Part shown: one piece after another, positions 23,999 to 35,037 of the stretch
Numbering within the stretch: position 1 is the first letter of the stretch
Layout: every line of letters starts with the position of its first letter
Source: Pomphorhynchus laevis
Taxonomy: Eukaryota > Acanthocephala > Palaeacanthocephala > Echinorhynchida > Pomphorhynchidae
Direction of reading: 5' to 3'
Length of the DNA: 64,000 nt
NCBI GenBank assembly: GCA_012934845.2
Contig: WNNJ02002726.1
Location: 1 to 64,000 of the forward strand
Position numbers and translations under genes: made by a program
Notes under the pieces: model-generated
Told to the model about the DNA's origin: nothing
Database searches by the model: none
What the model saw: the letters and a program-made list of their open reading frames with translations, nothing else

Positions 23999-24967
23999 TT
24001 AAAATTCTTTTGTAGAATTAATACTGAAATAGTGTTTTATACCAGTATTAATTTCGATTACCTTTTTGAAGTGTGCTTTAATTACTTTAAAATATGTATC
24101 TATTAAATTATTTAAATGATTTTGAAGAAAGTCAATATCATTACATATTGTTGCAATTCTTAAAATTTCATTATTTAATGTATTATATTTTATATTATAT
24201 GGTATGCATGAATGCTCATGCAAAAATATGTTTCTTGTAAATTTAAATATGTCATCTTTACGATATAAATTAATAGTAGTTTTAGTTAATGTTAATTTAA
24301 TGTTCATATCTAGATATACACCTTCTTTATCATTAATATTGGTTTTGTTAAGAATAAGGCTTTCTGGATAAATGTGCTCACTAATTGAATAAAAATTATT
24401 AGAATTAAATACACATATATCATCAATGTATCGAAACATATATTTCATATATTTATATTGTTTAGATTTAGTTTTTACACAGTTATGAACAAATTCATAT
24501 TCTATAAAGCTTAAAAACAAGTCAGCTATAATTGGGCTACTATTACCACCCATTGGAACACCTTTTACTTGTCTAAATATAGATGTCCCTACTTTTAAAT
24601 AATTTTGATTTATCAAAATATTTAAGGATTCTATTAATTCAATTTTATCCATATATTTATATTTATTTGATGGTTTAATTTTTGTTAGATAGGCGTTATA
24701 ATTATTATAACATATATATGTATATCTTTTTCCGAATATAAGATTAATTAATTTTACTAACGCTTCTTTAATATCTACTAAATCTAGATTTGTATAAAGC
24801 GTACTAAAATCGTATGTATTTATATTTTGAAAATTTATTCCTTTTGTCTGTTCTAAAAATTCTTTTGTAGAATTAATACTGAAATAGTGTTTTATACAAG
24901 TATTAATTTCGATCACCCTACAATATTTTTTGAAGTGTGATTTAATTACTTTAAGTATTTTATTCAT
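23999..24967 (-). CDS. Penelope-like reverse transcriptase (322 residues)
   Basis: Open frame with the RT fingers/palm motifs TYDFSTLYTNLDLVDIKEAL, FRQVKGVPMGGNSSPIIADL and the catalytic FRYIDDICVF, followed by GVYLDMNIKLTLTKTTINLY. The YIDD core and GVPMGGNSSP are typical of Penelope-type RTs and of telomerase-related RTs, and differ from the YADD/GVPQGS of the LINEs nearby. The last 35 residues repeat the first ones because the frame runs into the duplicated segment. It lacks the upstream nuclease in the same frame, so it is probably not functional although the RT core is open. The function would be copying of element RNA primed at a nicked or exposed DNA end. Confidence 0.8.
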   Translation of the reverse strand: MNKILKVIKSHFKKYCRVIEINTCIKHYFSINSTKEFLEQTKGINFQNINTYDFSTLYTNLDLVDIKEALVKLINLIFGKRYTYICYNNYNAYLTKIKPSNKYKYMDKIELIESLNILINQNYLKVGTSIFRQVKGVPMGGNSSPIIADLFLSFIEYEFVHNCVKTKSKQYKYMKYMFRYIDDICVFNSNNFYSISEHIYPESLILNKTNINDKEGVYLDMNIKLTLTKTTINLYRKDDIFKFTRNIFLHEHSCIPYNIKYNTLNNEILRIATICNDIDFLQNHLNNLIDTYFKVIKAHFKKVIEINTGIKHYFSINSTKEF

Positions 24968-25536
24968 ATAAACAGAAAGTGGTTTTAATGTACATTTTAA
25001 AGCACTACATATGAACCTAGATTTATTGGAGTTTTATGTAATTTTGGATTCCAATATAATATAGTAAAAAATACGTAGACTCAGTTATCTGATCTGATTT
25101 ATGTAATTTTTGATTCAAATATAATACGAATATAGTTTTATTATATGATTAAATTTTTATACCCGTTTTATCCATTGTAGAACAATGACTTGTAATAATT
25201 GTTTCTAAACTTAAATCACTACATTCATATGTTGTGTTTATATTTAAATCATTATAATTAACTTCTTTCATCAAAATTATTGGTTAAAGTGTTTTATAAT
25301 TACTATAAGTATTTTTTATAATATAAATTCCAATAGATTATAAGTATAGTTTTATTACCTGATTAAACCTTTATACACTTTTTATCATTTTATCACTGTC
25401 CACACCGAACAGAGACTTGTAAGTCACTGTTCAGTGTGCTTTAATTACTTAATTAGTCACTGTGTTTTAATTACTTTATGTTGTGATTATTTTAAATCAT
25501 TGTAATTAACTTATTTCATCGGTGATTATAATTAAC

Positions 25537-25890
25537 TTATTTCATCAGTATATCATAATAAAGCCTTTCGTATACGAAGACAAAGTTATTCCTAGCTTTA
25601 TCAATAGTGGTTATTATATATTTATCCTTTAATTTAGTAAGTTCAGCATACATATCTTTATTAATTTGATCTTTACTTTTATAATTGTTTGTTATTTTCA
25701 TTTTCTTTTTAATTTTATCTAATATATAAGTTTTCCAAATGTTTATCTTTGATATATTCGAGCTTTCACTATTAATCAGCTTACTTAAGTAAACATTTAA
25801 GTTATTATATAACGAATTGTAAATTTTATTTTTGTCGTTATTATTTAATCTATATTTATACCCTTTTAATAGAAGCTTTCTTAATTTCAA
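25537..25890 (-). pseudogene. Penelope-like element pre-RT region (copy 1)
   Basis: A 117-residue open frame, rich in Lys and Asn, with YIITTIDKARNNFVFVYERL. The DK[AG]..N pattern before the RT core is common in Penelope-like proteins. About 80% identical by eye to the frame at 21603-21238. It is separated from the RT frame at 24967 by about 570 bp of broken sequence, so it no longer forms one protein with it. Confidence 0.65.
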
Positions 25891-26470
25891 ATTTTCAATT
25901 AATTCTAGATTATGGGTACATATATGTTCATTTATTTTATCAAATAATTTTATACCTTATTTTAGGAATATATTTTTTTACTTTTAGAATTATAAAAGTA
26001 ATTAGTCTACCTATATTTATGTTATCTATACATTTATTAATGAATTTTATGGTCAGTGTATATTTTTTCTCGTTATTTTTTTTGCATTTATTGTCGGATT
26101 ATAATATTTTATATTACAATAAGTGTCTATTATACAACTTGACCATAATCGTTAATTAATCTTTGATTTATTAAACAAATTATATCTTTAGAAAAAGTTC
26201 TTATATTTACATACAGATCTTTTAGCTTATTATCTTTTAAACGTTGTTATTCATATATTCTTCATATATATTTTTTAATATTTTTAAGTTTGTGTTTTTA
26301 TTTATTTTATGATTTCTTGGCTTGCGTTTAAGCGAATTATTATAATATAGTTGTTTATTATGTATTATACTACTTCTGCCAATCCCTGTACCACGCCATT
26401 CAATCCTAATGGGTACATGGAATAAAGCGTTTTAATCCAAAAATCTTCTCTTTCTAATAGTTTATGATTT

Positions 26471-27055
26471 AATACAATTTATATAATATTGTAAAATATT
26501 ATAAAATAATATTTATAAATAATATTATAAAAAATATTATAATAAAAATAATATACCAAGTTATATTAAAATATTATTTATAAATACATTTTTTATAGGG
26601 TAATAAAATACTTAAATGTATTGTATGTTATTACACTCATGACTGCTTTTTAATTTAATTCATAATTTAAAATTTAGCTGTAATGCATATAGCTATATAG
26701 TACAAATTATAAAAAGAATTAAGCGCGAATATAACCAGGGATTACAAATTTATCGTTTTGGTGGCGTTAACACCTTACACCTTATTATAGGAATATATTT
26801 ACTTAAATCTAATCCTATTTTTTCTTTATGTTTTCATTATAAGAAAATATTTTATTTTATTTATTCATTACATTATATTATCAAATGTTATATTGTCAAA
26901 CTACTTGACCATCTACTAGTTTTTAAAATCTTTTGGTTATTGTTGGCGATGGAACAAATTGAACAACATATTTTCGCTATGTGAAGCTTTAATAAATGAT
27001 TTTCCAGAATCATCAATAAAAGACTAACTTAAATAAATAAATAATAAATAAAGAT
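26471..27055. other. AT-rich non-coding stretch
   Basis: Very AT-rich with ATATTATAA-type low complexity. No gene seen. Confidence 0.5.
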
Positions 27056-27169
27056 TTTTTACTAAAAAATACAACAATAAATACATAAATAAGGTCAAAA
27101 AGAGATTATAGTTAGTTAATTCAGTCAGATATAAGATATCTTCATACTTCTGCTATAGTCCTCAACGCT

Positions 27170-29620
27170 TTAAGGCCTCAAATCCATGGGAATCTGAGTT
27201 CCCCAACCGATCCAACACGCCGCCTTCCGACTGAACCACCCGGGGTCTTTCACCCCCCCCCGAAGAATCCAATCGGCGCGGACTATGCTGGGTAAACGCG
27301 AGACGAGGAGCTTAAGAAATCTTAGCCTTTGCTCTGGGGGACGTCTTCTCGAAAAGAAGACTAATCCTGGTATAGCCCAAGTGCCCCAAAGGCGCACTTG
27401 GGTTTTCCCTTTTAACGACAGATGCTGAGCCTGTTTCAGGGCCCACCTAGCTTTCTTCAGGATACGTTTAAGTCTATCCAGGTCAGCTTTCGCCGAACAG
27501 TTCACCGTAACGGTGAACCCCAGGTATTTTACTCGACTTGAGAAGGTGGGGAGTGGTTCAGAGGCAAATATGGAGGAGAGTGCTAATCTCTTAAGTTTTT
27601 TCTTTGTTGCAGTGGTGCCATGAAAGACAACCGCCTGCGATTTGGCAGAGTTTAAAATAAGGTTGGATATAAGTAACTGATCTTTTAATCTTAAAAAGAA
27701 ACGGCTGATGTCAGAGACTACGTCTTTACACCTGTGTCCAGTAAACAGGGCTGTGGTGTCATCAGCGTACACCACAAGACGTTGTTCGCGTTTAAATATT
27801 TTGAATAGATTAATAGAGGCAGCAAGATATAAGATAGGAGAAAGTGGGGAACCTTGAGGCACACCAGTAATAGGGTAGAACTGACGCGCATCAGGGTCGT
27901 CTTCATAGTAAAATCGCTTGGTATACAGCAGGATCTCCACTCTGTTCACAATTCTCGCAGGCAACCCGAGGGACCTGAGAGAAGAGATCACAAAAGGAAT
28001 GGAGATGCGGTCAAATGCAGCAGAAAAGTCAAGGAAAACAGCCACAACTAGACGATGGCTATTATCCCGACAAAATTGCTCCACCTCACCAACTGCTGAA
28101 TGAACCGAGCGACCTTTAACGAACCCATGAAAACCTGGAGGGATCAAATTACGCTTACTTAAATGGTCGCGAATTTTACGCGCAAGCGCTTTTTCGTAAA
28201 TCGACACGAGGGCATTTTGAATCGAAATGGGTCGCAGATCTTTAGGGCATGAGCAGGATTTTTTCTTAGGAATAAAAACACGCTTACTAATATTGATGCC
28301 TGCTACATCGGAGGGGGAGGCTAAAAGCATTCTGACGGCCACATCTCTTCTCCGATCAGCTGTCAAAAGCTGACATACCCGAGAAGAAAGTGGAGCGACG
28401 GATTTGGAGGTGCCCGGGAGTAGACCCCAGGAGTTAAGGGTATCCGTAACAGATAGATCCCTACTCCTGAAGTTACACCAAGGCGGGATTGGTTGAGGTG
28501 ATTGAGTGGCTCCATAGTTGTGTAGGGCTAGTGACTCCTCCAAAACTTTATCAAGGCCTACATTACCTATCCAACCCAATGCTCTATCCTTCCAGCAAAC
28601 AAACTTCTCCTTCTTGAAAATCTTCCAAAAAGAAGACTGAGAAGGATTAAGACGAGAAATACTTGTCCTATCCCTACTCAGCTGGAACCTATATCTAGTG
28701 CTCCAGTATTCATTCGAGAGAGCCTGTCTGGCGGAAACACAGAGATTAGGGAGGTTAATAAGTTTCGCTAGGACCTTGAGTTTCGTCGGAGTGGGATTGT
28801 ATATACGACCTATAGGTAGTCGATAAAATCGCGGTAGCTTGCGAAAAGAGGTAGGTATTAAATTCGGTCAGACTCTCATTTCCTATTCTGGGAAAGAGTT
28901 GGATAGCCGCTTGAAAGAAGGATACCCTGATCGGATCAAAGTGAAACCTTCTTCTAAGCAACATATCTTCCTCAATTCTCCAACGAATTAGGTCATGAGA
29001 GGTGGACAATTGTTGGCGCGACTGCTCTGTGCAGACGGGTTTTAACAACCACCTTGAGTGAAGCAGTAAAATGTCGAGGATAGAATTTGTTGATGTGCAA
29101 TGAAAGGTAGGGGATGGGGGTTTGTGAATAAGATAACCGTTCCTAGCTCTGCGAAGTGCTGCATTGATCCAACGACCAGTTTTGTCGTTGAAGTCTCCAA
29201 GTATCATGTCATAGCCGCTATCAATAATACTATTCAGGAGGTTACGGTTCCTGTGAATTTCTCCTGGCCGGATGTAGACATTGGCTAGACTTATGCGTTT
29301 ACCGTTCTTACAGAGTGAAACTACCAAACAAGACATGGCTAGACACGAGTAGTTAAGTAGGAGGAGGACCTTAAGGAGCACTTAACTAAGGTCAAGAGTC
29401 CTTGAGAAGAAGAGGAGTGAGGTGGGTTTATGTACGGAGTATAGTGGGAACTGATATGCTTTGGGATAAATCGAGTAATGTCCTGGGGAAGACGGATTGA
29501 CCGCGTCTCCTGAAGGACTATAACATCTGCATCTCTACCAGATAAAAGTCTAAGGGCAGAAGCACCTCCCGAATTCCACTGAATGATATTCAGTGAAAAA
29601 TGCTCGGGTTTACTCACCAT
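27170..29620 (-). pseudogene. LINE ORF2 (copy C): endonuclease + reverse transcriptase
   Basis: ATG complement at 29618-29620 (MVSKPEHFSLNIIQWNSGG). Endonuclease: VIVLQETRS (29620-29339), then in a new frame LANVYIRPGE and MILGDFNDKTGR (29381-28755). After a second frame change near 28755-28800, one frame to 27170 carries the linker and the RT: CPKDLRPISIQNALVSIYEK, FHGFVKGRSVHS, AVFLDFSAAFDRIS, GVPQGSPLSPILYL, VVYADDTTALFTG. The C-terminal part holds RVKYLGFTVTV and ends WIGWGTQIPMDLRP. The RT/C-terminal frame is uninterrupted for 469 residues. Two frameshifts inactivate the endonuclease side. No RNase H domain. Confidence 0.92.
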
Positions 29621-29651
29621 TGTGTTAGATAAGATGGACGGGGAAGCCAAC

Positions 29652-30823
29652 CTAGACAGAGCTAGGTGCGGGAGGGTTGCCCTTCCCATCACTAGCCCCA
29701 TCCAGGGTCGGAACCCCCTGGGCAATATCTTCATTTCCCTGTGAGGCGGCTCCTTTATCTTTTAGTAATTTGCCCATCTTGAGAGGCGGAACTGTACGCT
29801 CTGAAGCAGCTCGCTTTTTTGATTGAGGCCTCGCTAGATCAGGGGACATCAGCACTGTGGCTGAACCCAGTAATGCCGCCATCAGGGGGGCCATCATCTT
29901 CTCCATTTGTGCGAGAATAACTTTTTTGTTGTTTTCAATTAGATGAAGAATGTCCGTGTTGGACATCCTATCAGCCGGTGCAGAAATCGAAGCAAAGTCT
30001 CTGGAAACATGTATAGATTGGCCGGAGAATCTTCTCTGATAATCCTTGAACACTTTGGAGCGTCGCGACTATGCGGGGTGTTCTTTCCCGCAATTGTGGC
30101 AGGCAGGGGGAGCAGTACACCTCTCCCCCTTTAGCATGTTGTCGCACGAAGCCAGACCACAGACTCCGCAGATTTTATTTTGGGGGCATGTCGAGCCCTA
30201 GTGCCCCCAAGCGTGGCATACGTTACAATGGGGGTACGTAAACGCATCTTGCTCCACTAGAGTGAATCGTAGATTGTACCCCATAAAGAGGTCCATAGCT
30301 GCTTTAGATAGAATCAGACCATTGTCCAGATCAGCCGAACAGAAAGCTATTGGGAGGACATCCCCAGCTTTAGACTTGATCCCTCTAATTGAATGCAATT
30401 TGTATGTACTTTTCAGGAGGTCCAAGTCCTCATCCTCAAGATGAGGAGGGAAATTAGTAATTTTTAGGGTAGCCTGTATAGGCTTAAGCATTATCGTTCC
30501 CAGATTGGATAAGTTCTTATCGAAAGATAATTTGTACGCTGCCATAAATGTTGAGGAAGCAAATGAGACTTTAAGAGAGTTTTCATAAATTTTGACAGTA
30601 TTGAAAACAACTCTGCCTGAGTAGTGATTGACAAATTCACGCAGAAAAATACTAAACAATCAGTGCCTCTCAAGATGCTTAGATGCAGCAATAATCACCA
30701 AGTTATTGAGTTTAGGTATTGGGGGAGTACCCCCGAGTCAGCTGCAGACAAAGACAAAATATTACTAACCTTGAGATCGTTGTTAATTGTGGTAGAACAG
30801 GAATTCATACCTTTATTGTCCAT
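29652..30823 (-). pseudogene. LINE ORF1 (copy C): CCHC-knuckle protein
   Basis: The start ATG is complementary to 30821-30823. A first short stretch (MDNKGMNSCSTT...) meets a stop near 30690. The frame 30659-30198 then gives an RRM-like region and the first knuckle (CNVCHAWGH), ended by a stop. It continues in another frame with CGVCG and CHNCGKEHPA, and the frame 30053-29652 forms the C-terminal tail. The knuckle spacing and position match ORF1 of Jockey/I/R1-group LINEs, where this protein packages the element RNA. About three breaks. Confidence 0.8.
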
Positions 30824-30984
30824 TTCTGTCGATTTTTGTTGTTAAAATAGAAGTTTTTATATTCTATTTGGTATGGCGCGCTTAGCAGTAGCTTGATATT
30901 TTCGACTAGAATTCCAATAGTCGTTGTGTATTCACTTGGAAGGACTAACTTAAAAAAGGACACTGCATTTGATCGAAACGTTGT

Positions 30985-31376
30985 TATATATAAATTGTTA
31001 TTGCGAAAAATCGCATGAAACTGTGGTCCATGAGCCAAAGCTGGCTACTGTTGATTTTTAATCCATATGAGCTGCTAAAAAACTGGACTTCGATCATCAG
31101 CTCCATCAGTCTAATGAATCACTCCGAGACTTTCCTAAACACCCAGCAGTCATCGTCAGTCGGATGAAATGGTTAGGGTACGTTTCGACTGCTTTTGTGA
31201 TAACTATAAAGACATCAGCAATTCCTCACGATGCTATACGAAGCTCAGGTGCAGAAGCGTATTTACTGGCTTGTTGCGTGTGTGGACCTTCTAGTTATTC
31301 TTTATATAAGGCACAAATGCGTATCCGTTGATTACGAGGGCACTGAATTTATCACAGGATTCCAAAAGGAATGCGT
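30985..31376 (-). repeat. Single monomer of satellite family 2
   Basis: One full ~390-bp unit in reverse orientation to the array at 1656-2793, starting and ending at the same internal point (CGCAATAAC ... TGACGCATTCC), about 85-90% identical. It is bounded on the right by an AT-rich TATAATTA run. The permuted limits suggest it derives from a tandem array or a circle. Confidence 0.92.
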
Positions 31377-31444
31377 AATTATATATAATTATTATATAAT
31401 ATATTAATATATAATATATAAAAATCATTATATATAATTAATTA

Positions 31445-31577
31445 AATCAGCTAACTGAGTCTACGTATTGTTATATAATTATAAAATAAACAAAACATAA
31501 TAATGCTAAATCAAAATTTAATAATTAAATAATAAAATTAATAATTGTTTTTAGATTTTCTATAATTTTAATCAAGT

Positions 31578-31608
<31 letters not shown>

Positions 31609-31805
31609 ATTTAAAATAAACGTCATTTTTATGAATTGACTAATAAATAACAGGCGTTGTATCAGAATAAGAATTAGAGGTCATCAGGAGGAACTGCTAT
31701 GCTATCAGGTTTCGGCCCCTAACTCCTCTACCCAACATAGCAGCGGGGCCAAATACATGCTAATGATGTATTTCCTCTGAAATAACTATCTAGTATCTTA
31801 TTCTA
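31445..31805 (+). repeat. Dispersed repeat X, copy 1
   Basis: Begins with GCTAACTGAGTCTACGTATT, followed by an AT-rich part and a conserved part (TGAATTGACTAATAAATA, GTATCAGAATAAG, TCATCAGGAGGAACTGCTAT, CTAATGATGTATTTCCTCTG). Related copies at 33330-33590 (-), within 49783-49890 (+) and at 62800-63060 (+). No coding capacity. A non-autonomous transposon is likely. Confidence 0.7.
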
Positions 31806-31934
31806 ATGCAAAGTATATTATTTATTATTCATCCATAAAAATTTGCCACTTAAGAGTTTAAATTTATTCTTTATATTATTGTGTTGATTTATATATTTTA
31901 CTATTTTCTGCTTGATGTTATTTTTATAGTAACC

Positions 31935-32064
31935 TAGTTTAAAATATGTATCTATTAAATTATTTAAATGATTTTTAAGAAAGCCAATATCATTACATAT
32001 TGTTGCAATTCTTAAAATTTCATTATTTAATGTATTATATTTTATATTATATGGTATGCATGAA
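31935..32064 (-). mobile_element. Small fragment of Penelope-like RT
   Basis: 130 bp almost identical to 24085-24212 (the C-terminal RT part of Penelope copy 1), cut exactly where LTR-fossil sequence starts at 32065. Confidence 0.85.
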
Positions 32065-32340
32065 AGTTGGAAGAGCTCCCTGTATCGATAAGAGCATCCA
32101 GCTGTTGTGTTCCAACGCGAACTTGTACCGTCATGTCGTCAAGTTTAGATGCATCACCATTTGCATTTTGACAGGATATGATATTAAGTGATTCACAGTC
32201 GGACGCGTACGGTCGAGTACTACGATTGTATTTTCGTCGAGATCGAAGCAACTTAGTTCGACAAACTTTTTCGTAGTGTCCACGTTTTAAGCAGAATGAA
32301 CATTCAGCATCCCGGGCTAGGGATGCTGAATTGTTGACTA
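32065..32340 (-). mobile_element. LTR-retrotransposon fossil (Gypsy-like), gag/protease fragment
   Basis: On the minus strand a CCHC zinc knuckle (CSFCLKRGHYEKVC) is followed by a protease active-site stretch (ALIDTGSSSNF). It is a truncated, broken fragment of the same general family as the one at 3370-3890, but clearly diverged from it. No LTRs seen. Old. Confidence 0.75.
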
Positions 32341-33329
32341 GGATCCATTATTTGAATACAAATTTACAATATATGTGATTAGTAAACTCGTAAAGTACAG
32401 AACACACTAGACGTTTCGCATTATTGCTTTAACAACGGTCCAGGATTCCATTGGAATACGGCAAAATATTAAAACCTGGTGTCGGTAATTAATTGGTCCA
32501 CACTCAACGATCAGCATACTATTCATCTTACTAAAATATGGTTATTCGTCATACTAATACTATACTTAAAGTGTAGATTACATATCTAAGTTGGATACAT
32601 GGTAAAGTCAAGTTACTTTAGTTTAATCCGCTGATTTCTACTGAACCTGATCGGATAACCGTCATAAATACTGATAGCTTTTTAAATTCTGGAACGATCG
32701 AGATAAAATTCTCATTAAATGTACACAGAAAAACAAAGAGTAAATCTTTCTATTCTTTTTGCTAGATATTTATCAGGGTCTGAAATTAGTAAGAATTCGT
32801 CTGTAATCAAACGTGTTCTTTCTAAATCTTTTTTCACTTTTCAGTAGCTACAAAATGCATAGCTTAACGAAAAGAACTTATTTAATAACTAAATTTTAAA
32901 ACTTTACATCTGGAGTTCTATCTCATATGCTGCTTTTAATTATTTGCCAAAACGTATAGATGCACTAACATTTCAGCATAATGATGAAACTATTAACATA
33001 CAGAAAGTTTACATCCTCAAGATTTTTGATGCAATTAGATATACCCGTAAAATCGAATTTTTAATAAACACAAAGCATGTATTTAGCCTTGTTGCTATAT
33101 CGGGTCGAGGTAAATGATTGGAAACCTGATAACTTGGCAGTCTTTCCTATGATTGATAATATCAATTCCAATGCATCGTGTATTATTAATTAATTCATAA
33201 ATTTGAATTTTAAAAATTATTAAGATAATATTAATTATGAATGATTATGAATAATTATAATTAATTAATAATTAATAATATATAATTAATAATTATTAAT
33301 ATATTTTTTATTTTATATATAGCTCAAAC
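32341..33329. other. AT-rich non-coding stretch
   Basis: No gene recognised; from 33180 on low-complexity TAATTA sequence. Confidence 0.5.
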
Positions 33330-33590
33330 AACGTATATTCAGTTAACTGATTTGATTTCATTAAAATCATGTCTATTCTATTTCTTATTAAAATACGATG
33401 GAATATCGTTGTAGATATATAAATAACATCATAAAAAATACATCATTAGTACATATCCTTCTGAGATGGGTTGAGGAACGTTAGACGAAACATGATTACA
33501 TAGCCGTTCCTCTTAGTGACTCTAATATTAATTCTGATACATCTTATATTATGTATTAGTCAATTTACTGAATTTTTGATTCATTAGTTA
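33330..33590 (-). repeat. Dispersed repeat X, copy 2 (diverged)
   Basis: The reverse complement carries AATTGACTAATACATA, GATGTATCAGAATTA, TAAGAGGAACGGCTATG and CTAATGATGTATTTTT, in the same order as copy 1. The start motif is degraded (ACGTATATTCAGTTAACTGA on the + strand). Confidence 0.6.
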
Positions 33591-35037
33591 TTGATACACA
33601 TCTCAAAGGTCTATTAAAACAGTTCCAATAGGTTATTAGTCAGTAGTTACAAGTGCCTATTCAGTATTGAAATTTGATTGCTGTTGTGAACATGTACATT
33701 TTTATGTCCTCATTAAGGATTGAATTTCCAATTTGAATACCGTCATTTAACAGGAAACCTACCGTATATGGTTTTCTCAAAATTGAGGCCGATAATATAA
33801 CCTACTGCCTTATTAAATGGACGAGCTAAAATCGTCTCCGAAGGAAGAAACCGGACAGGTTGAGCTATGCATTTGCTATACAAGGAGAAGATTATAAAAG
33901 AAGAATTGACAGAGCTTGCTTTCTTTAGCTTCGCAGTGTCAATGTGATTGGATACCATTTACTTTATTCGAATAAAGCAAAAGTCAATCTAAAGTAATTG
34001 ATAATCTAAAGACAGACATGAATAGGTTTATCTTTTAAACAGCTTAACTGACATATATTGGACAATATACGGCTACATACGTTCACACATATGCACGTTT
34101 GTATATGACAGAAAACTGGTACTTTTAGTTACTTTTGACAGTGATGATAATACATTGGAATTCAAAAAGACGCATTTTCTGTAAGGGACATTTTTCGGAA
34201 AAAATCGTAAAAGGCATTCTTTGTATAGGGCATTTTTCATAAAGGACATTTTAAAACACGTTTATCTGAAAATACAATTTTTTGTAAAGGACATGTTTTA
34301 TTGCCTTTTTTGTGAAGGACGTTTATCTATAAAGAACATTTAATTTTGTAAATGTATCTCAATGATATTAATGCTACATTGTTTGCGTATGACTGTGAAA
34401 ACGATCATAAGCAAAGATCATGATAATTTTTCAAAATTCTCGGATTTGCGTGAAATAAGTAAGTGCATACAAACAGGTAAGTGCATGAGTGTGCAAGTAC
34501 CACTATCATATTATTATGTGATGACTATTGTTTGTCAAATTAAACTAAATTCCAAACAAATTTTCTTATAGAAATAGTAAAACGCTTGTAACGATTTGAA
34601 CGCGTGCTATATGCTGAAAAGCAGCTTAAATTGTTAGGATATGTAATAATTATAGGAAGCAACTGCACCTATAATGTCATGTGAGCGTTTTTAATTGCTT
34701 TTTTCGTTGTTTAAGAAAATCCTTATTATTAATTGATTTCTTATTCAAACTGGTACTAGTTAAAGTATTTAACAATTCCCGTAAAGTTAATGCGATAACA
34801 ATATTATCAATTATCGTGAAGTTTTGTTCAATTATCGAATTAAATGTAATATCGACAATTATCAAATATAAAAGTAGTTTTTATGTAAGGTCATTGAGTG
34901 TGCGATAAGACTGTAATATTTGTAATTATAATATAAATTTATATATTTAAGCTACTAAAATTTTAAAAATATAATGACTAAAAGACAGGTTTAAATATAA
35001 AATGTAAAGATATTTTAGTAATCATAAATTAAATTAG
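33591..35037. other. Non-coding stretch with a degenerate microrepeat
   Basis: No gene seen. At about 34170-34345 the motif TGTAAAGGACATTT and variants recur every 25-45 bp (about seven times), a degenerate tandem repeat. Short frames at 34362-34908 have no recognisable content. Confidence 0.5.

Larger units (their letters stand above)
23564..26470 (-). mobile_element. Penelope-like element, copy 1 with internal tandem duplication
   Basis: On the minus strand: GIY-YIG remnant (about 26460-26300, EDFWIKTL..M.PLGLN), a linker almost identical to copy 2 (25968-26222 against 22010-22262), a pre-RT block (25890-25537) and the RT (24967-23999). A second copy of the RT's N-terminal half follows at 24100-23585. 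Offset between the two RT halves is 855 bp and they are almost identical. Penelope elements are known to occur as partial tandem copies. Without a phylogeny the clade assignment is tentative. Confidence 0.75.
27056..30850 (-). mobile_element. I/Jockey-superfamily LINE, copy C (best preserved, near full length)
   Basis: Contains ORF1 (start 30823) and ORF2 (start 29620, stop at 27170) on the minus strand with a short 5' leader and a 3' UTR. It is the reference copy for the family, with only a few breaks per ORF. Its 5' end lies about 130 bp from a single satellite family 2 monomer (30985-31376). No poly(A) or clear target-site duplication is visible. Confidence 0.9.

Noticed and set aside
34362-34908. 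Overlapping sense and antisense frames of about 70 residues
   Set aside because: AT-rich chance frames without domains, conserved motifs or splice context.
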